From an uncultured Chryseolinea sp. (GTDB lineage Bacteria > Bacteroidota > Bacteroidia > Cytophagales > Cyclobacteriaceae): a stretch of DNA of 10,476 nucleotides. The DNA lies in contig CAMLER010000118.1 in NCBI GenBank assembly GCA_946478915.1, positions 1 through 10,476 on the forward strand, read 5' to 3'. The notes beneath the pieces are model-generated. The model was not told the DNA's origin. It worked only from the letters and a program-made list of their open reading frames with translations, and did no database searches. The first letter of the stretch is position 1; each line of letters begins with the position of its first letter. Positions 7,410-10,476 of the stretch are shown here, one piece after another. A program made the translations under genes and the position numbers.

Positions 7410-8651
7410 ATGACAAGATTTTTTTCTATCCTCATGTTTGTACTGCTGTCCGGATGCCTCGCGAAAAACAATATGGATGGAAACCTAAGAGAAGGACTAT
7501 GGCGGGCTACAGTAGAAATGCAGGGCCAGGAATTGCCATTTAACTTTGAAGTAAAAAGAAATAATAATGATGATATTGAAATATACTTGATTAACGCAGA
7601 CGAACGTCTTCTGCTGGATGAAGTAAACATAGCAGGAGATTCAATCGACATTGGGCTGCACATATTCGATGCAAACTTCAAGGCAATAATTAAAGGAGAT
7701 ACACTCGAAGGACTCTTTATTAAGAATTTTGCAAAGGATTACCGGTTACCCTTTCGCGCAGTTTACGGGCAATCCTATCGCTTTGCAAAAAGTAACAATC
7801 GTACACCGGTGCCCGATTTCGGCGGAAAGTATGAAGTAAAATTTATTCACGAGACCGATACGACGCCCGCGATCGCACTTTTCAATCAGACAGCAGATAG
7901 CGTTTCAGGGACTTTTCTTACGCCCACGGGTGACTACAGATATTTGCAGGGTAATATCGTAAGCGACACATTGCATCTAAGCACCTTCGATGGCAATTAC
8001 GCTTACTTATTTTCTGCGGTTATGGAAAGCGATGGCACTCTTCGCGGCAAGTATTACTCCGGAAAAACATGGAAGGAAGATTGGGTTGCCAGAAAGAACG
8101 ATAACGCTACACTACCGGATGCTGAGAACCTTACCTATTTGAAAGAGGGGTATGATCGAATTGCTTTTACCTTTCCCGATGTAAATGGAAATAACGTTAG
8201 TCTTAATGATGAAAAGTACCGGAACAAGGTGGTGATACTCCAGCTATTTGGAACCTGGTGTCCCAACTGCATGGACGAAACGAGGTTTCTTGCGCCGTGG
8301 TTTAAAGAAAACAAAGATCGGGGCATAGAGATAATTGGCTTGGCCTATGAACGTAAAGCCGACTTTAATTACGCAAGCGATCGAATAAAGAAAATGGCTG
8401 AAAAGCTTGATGTAACCTATGATTTTGTAATTGCCGGTACTGAAGATAAGGAGAAAGCATCGGCGACATTGCCCATGCTCAATAAGGTTATTGCCTTCCC
8501 TACGACGATTTTTATCGGGAAAGATGGGAAGGTAAAAAAGATTCATACCGGATTTACCGGACCCAGCACCGGCGTTTACTATGAACAGTTCCAGCAGCAG
8601 TTCAACGAGACGATAAATGAACTTTTAAGTGAGAAAGTGGCGTTAAATTAA
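7410..8651 (+). CDS. TlpA-like thioredoxin-fold lipoprotein with duplicated N-terminal domain
   Basis: This is a predicted envelope-anchored thiol-disulfide oxidoreductase of 413 residues. [16 protein letters not shown] is a lipoprotein signal peptide with lipobox LSGC and acylated Cys16. The upstream in-frame GTG (7380) would add ten residues before this signal, so the ATG at 7410 is preferred. The C-terminal domain (about 255-405) is a TlpA/AhpC-TSA-like thioredoxin fold: [15 protein letters not shown] with redox Cys284 and Cys287, and the cis-Pro motif AFPTTIFIG (Pro364). Residues about 29-230 are beta-rich and resemble two copies of a roughly 100-residue unit, each with a D-[ST]-[IL] strand, an F-D-x-N-[FY] motif (86-90 and 193-197) and a G-x-L-x-G-like end. 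Bacteroidota have many TlpA-like lipoproteins with different N-terminal domains. The redox partner is unknown: it could act as a reductase for cytochrome maturation or for damaged envelope proteins. mnmA follows after 32 bp, with no obvious link in function. Confidence 0.88.
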   Translation: MTRFFSILMFVLLSGCLAKNNMDGNLREGLWRATVEMQGQELPFNFEVKRNNNDDIEIYLINADERLLLDEVNIAGDSIDIGLHIFDANFKAIIKGDTLEGLFIKNFAKDYRLPFRAVYGQSYRFAKSNNRTPVPDFGGKYEVKFIHETDTTPAIALFNQTADSVSGTFLTPTGDYRYLQGNIVSDTLHLSTFDGNYAYLFSAVMESDGTLRGKYYSGKTWKEDWVARKNDNATLPDAENLTYLKEGYDRIAFTFPDVNGNNVSLNDEKYRNKVVILQLFGTWCPNCMDETRFLAPWFKENKDRGIEIIGLAYERKADFNYASDRIKKMAEKLDVTYDFVIAGTEDKEKASATLPMLNKVIAFPTTIFIGKDGKVKKIHTGFTGPSTGVYYEQFQQQFNETINELLSEKVALN

Positions 8652-8666
8652 ATCCTCATTCTTGTT

Positions 8667-8674
8667 TAATTTTG
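8667..8674 (+). promoter_or_regulatory. Possible -7 promoter element before mnmA
   Basis: TAATTTTG matches the Bacteroidota -7 consensus TAnnTTTG exactly, in the short gap between the lipoprotein gene and mnmA. No good -33 TTTG is present (GTTA at 8642-8645 is the nearest, 21 nt upstream). Transcription would begin only a few bases before the mnmA ATG, giving a nearly leaderless mRNA. This 8-mer pattern has only six fixed bases, so a chance match is quite possible; mnmA may instead be read from the upstream gene. Confidence 0.25.
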
Positions 8675-8683
8675 AGCCAGCAC

Positions 8684-9904
8684 ATGAAATCCATCGAATC
8701 CATCGCAGAAAAGCATTCCACCATCGGTAATGGCCGGCGCGTTGTTGTTGGTCTATCCGGGGGTGTGGACTCCAGTGTCGCTGCATACCTGTTAAAAGAA
8801 CAGGGTTATGAGGTTATCGGAATGTTCATGAAAAACTGGCATGACGACAGCGTAACGATCAGCAATGAATGTCCATGGCTCGATGATAGCAATGACGCTA
8901 TGATTGTTGCGCAGCATTTGGGAATCCCCTTTCAGGCTATTGATCTTAGCAAGGAATATAAAGAGCGGATTGTAGATTATATGTTCGCCGAATATCAACG
9001 CGGCAGAACTCCCAACCCGGATGTATTGTGCAACCGCGAGATCAAATTTGATATTTTTCTCAACGCGGCACTCAGAATCGGTGCAGATTTCGTGGCCACC
9101 GGACACTATGCGCGCAAAGCATCCTTTGAAGTGGAAGGACAAACAACCTACAGGCTACTTGCCGGTAAAGACCCAAATAAAGATCAAAGCTATTTTCTTT
9201 GCCAGCTCACCCAAGCTCAATTGGCCAAGTCTCTTTTTCCAGTTGGTGAATTGCTCAAACCGGAAGTCCGGGACATAGCGCGGAAACAAAATTTAGTTAC
9301 CGCAGAAAAAAAGGACTCGCAGGGACTTTGTTTTGTTGGAAAGGTTCACCTGCCGGATTTTCTACAGCAACGGCTGGAGCAACGACGCGGTAAGGTGATT
9401 TCCATTTCACCCGGGTCTGACGTATTTAAGAACGGTTTCGAATCAACCGATCTTAAAAGTATTTCTGCTGCGTATAGCCTTGCCGATGCAGGAGGTGAAG
9501 TGATCGGTGAACACAAAGGTGCTCATTATTATACGATCGGTCAGAGAAAGGGGTTGAATATTGGAGGATACGAAAAACCAATATTCGTGATTGGTACGGA
9601 TACCAATGAAAATATCATTTATACCGGCCTCGGAGAAGATCATCCCGGCCTGTATCGCAAGGGACTTTTTATTGAAGGAAAAAATATTCATTGGGTGAGA
9701 CCGGATCTGGCAATGGTTGTTGGTGAATCCCGGCATTATCAGGCGAGGGTTCGATATCGCCAGGCGCTCGTCGGCTGCACACTGCACCGCAGGGAAGAAG
9801 GCTTATATCTCATTTTTGATAAGCCTCAAAAAAGTATAACGCCGGGGCAGTTTGCCGCATGGTACGCAGACGAAGAGTTAATCGGGTCAGGCATCATAGA
9901 TTGA
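8684..9904 (+). CDS. mnmA: tRNA-specific 2-thiouridylase MnmA
   Basis: MnmA uses ATP to activate U34 of tRNA-Lys, -Glu and -Gln and replaces the C2 oxygen with sulfur, giving 2-thiouridine at the wobble position in the cytoplasm. The 406-residue product has the PP-loop SGGVDSS (25-31) in [18 protein letters not shown]. The first catalytic Cys is C116 in [12 protein letters not shown], the second (persulfide) Cys is C216 in [12 protein letters not shown], and ATGHYAR is at about 138-144. [17 protein letters not shown] marks the central domain, and the C-terminal beta-barrel ends with the conserved [28 protein letters not shown] is the family's metal- or tRNA-contact insertion region, common in this phylum. 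The ATG at 8684 is preferred to the in-frame TTG at 8672; it leaves about 18 residues before the first beta strand. The stop is only 2 bp from the convergent DUF502 gene. Confidence 0.97.
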   Translation: MKSIESIAEKHSTIGNGRRVVVGLSGGVDSSVAAYLLKEQGYEVIGMFMKNWHDDSVTISNECPWLDDSNDAMIVAQHLGIPFQAIDLSKEYKERIVDYMFAEYQRGRTPNPDVLCNREIKFDIFLNAALRIGADFVATGHYARKASFEVEGQTTYRLLAGKDPNKDQSYFLCQLTQAQLAKSLFPVGELLKPEVRDIARKQNLVTAEKKDSQGLCFVGKVHLPDFLQQRLEQRRGKVISISPGSDVFKNGFESTDLKSISAAYSLADAGGEVIGEHKGAHYYTIGQRKGLNIGGYEKPIFVIGTDTNENIIYTGLGEDHPGLYRKGLFIEGKNIHWVRPDLAMVVGESRHYQARVRYRQALVGCTLHRREEGLYLIFDKPQKSITPGQFAAWYADEELIGSGIID

Positions 9905-9906
9905 TT

Positions 9907-10476
9907 TTAAAATTTAGATTCCCGAAATCCGCTTACACCTCCTGACACAATGTACTTCATAGCTATTGTGCCGGATATATTCAGAGGCTTCACTCTTTCC
10001 CTTGAAATCACATAATGGTACCCAGAGAATGCATATGAATGGGGTATATAAACTGAAATCATTTCATTCAAACCGAGCTCGGTAAGATCCGGTTGGGTGA
10101 TGAATCCGATCTGGTAAAGTTTGTTCTCTTTGTTTATCTCAATTAACACTGGTTTATTAAACTTTTTCTTTTCACCGACAAATGCATTCAAAAGATCTTT
10201 CACCGCGGAGTAAATCAGTTTTATCAATGGAATTTTATTGATCCAGCGATCAAACCAATTGGTGAAAGTCTGGAAGGCGAAGTTGGTGGTTAGATACCCG
10301 AAACCTGTGATTGCCATGAGAATAATTGCGAAGCCCAGTCCGGGGTATGGCAGGTTTAAGAGGTCGTCAAGCCAGGTGAACGAAACAAAGATGAAGTAGG
10401 CAGTTGCTACAAGAGGGACAATGAACAGTGTACCGCTAAAGAAGTACCGCAGAAATCTTTTAAATGTGTTATCCAT
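9907..10476 (-). CDS. DUF502 family membrane protein
   Basis: This 189-residue protein belongs to the DUF502 family of uncharacterised membrane proteins. Two hydrophobic helices are visible (about 12-34 and 46-64). Between and after them come DRWINKIPLIKLIYSAVKDL (76-95) and then a soluble region with FNKPVLIEI, GFITQP, SVYIPHSYAFSGYHYVI (141-157) and the near-terminal MKYIVSGG. This order, a proline-containing PLIKLIYS segment followed by a P-x-(S/T)-x-x-x-x-G strand and a C-terminal SGG, is typical of DUF502. The ATG is at the very last three bases of the window, so the gene appears complete, but a start further upstream cannot be excluded. Its promoter is outside the window. It converges on mnmA without a terminator between them. 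The function is unknown, and the position gives no clue. Confidence 0.88.
   Translation of the reverse strand: MDNTFKRFLRYFFSGTLFIVPLVATAYFIFVSFTWLDDLLNLPYPGLGFAIILMAITGFGYLTTNFAFQTFTNWFDRWINKIPLIKLIYSAVKDLLNAFVGEKKKFNKPVLIEINKENKLYQIGFITQPDLTELGLNEMISVYIPHSYAFSGYHYVISRERVKPLNISGTIAMKYIVSGGVSGFRESKF

Noticed and set aside
6163..8651. CoA-transferase and thioredoxin lipoprotein as parts of a new envelope or redox system with the dcw cluster
   Set aside because: They are divergent genes of common families with no shared pathway evidence; proximity to the dcw cluster alone does not support a joint function.

Overview
The window is a piece of a Bacteroidota chromosome, probably from the Cytophagales side of the phylum (an inference). 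Four things point there: the gene order mraZ-rsmH-ftsL-ftsI-murE-mraY; a division transpeptidase with a C-terminal PASTA domain; a MraY with an enlarged extracytoplasmic loop; and promoter-like sequences of the Bacteroidota type (TAnnTTTG with an upstream TTG) rather than the sigma-70 type. Clear Shine-Dalgarno sequences are lacking, which also fits.

Positions 1-6013, all on the minus strand, are the start of the division and cell wall (dcw) cluster. Transcription runs from right to left: mraZ (regulator), rsmH (16S rRNA methyltransferase), ftsL (divisome membrane protein), ftsI (septal transpeptidase), murE (UDP-MurNAc-tripeptide synthetase) and mraY (lipid I synthase, cut by the left window edge). 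Apart from a 96-bp gap after mraZ, the genes overlap or lie within 9 bp of each other. Together they make the late cytoplasmic precursor, attach it to the lipid carrier and crosslink it at the septum. Upstream of mraZ are three GTGGT boxes at an exact 10-bp period. They sit on a Bacteroidota-type promoter, which suggests that MraZ controls its own operon.

Positions 6163-7332 (minus) hold a class III (CaiB/BaiF) CoA-transferase of unknown substrate. A 77-bp divergent gap separates it from a plus-strand lipoprotein gene (7410-8651) that encodes a duplicated N-terminal beta-rich region followed by a TlpA-like thioredoxin domain. After 32 bp comes mnmA (8684-9904), the tRNA 2-thiouridylase. A DUF502 membrane protein (9907-10476, minus) converges on mnmA with a gap of only 2 bp.

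Most of the window is conserved core genome. I see no mobile element, CRISPR array, RNA gene or sign of recent transfer, and no undescribed multi-gene system. The points most worth a second look are the MraZ operator/promoter architecture and the internal duplication in the thioredoxin lipoprotein.
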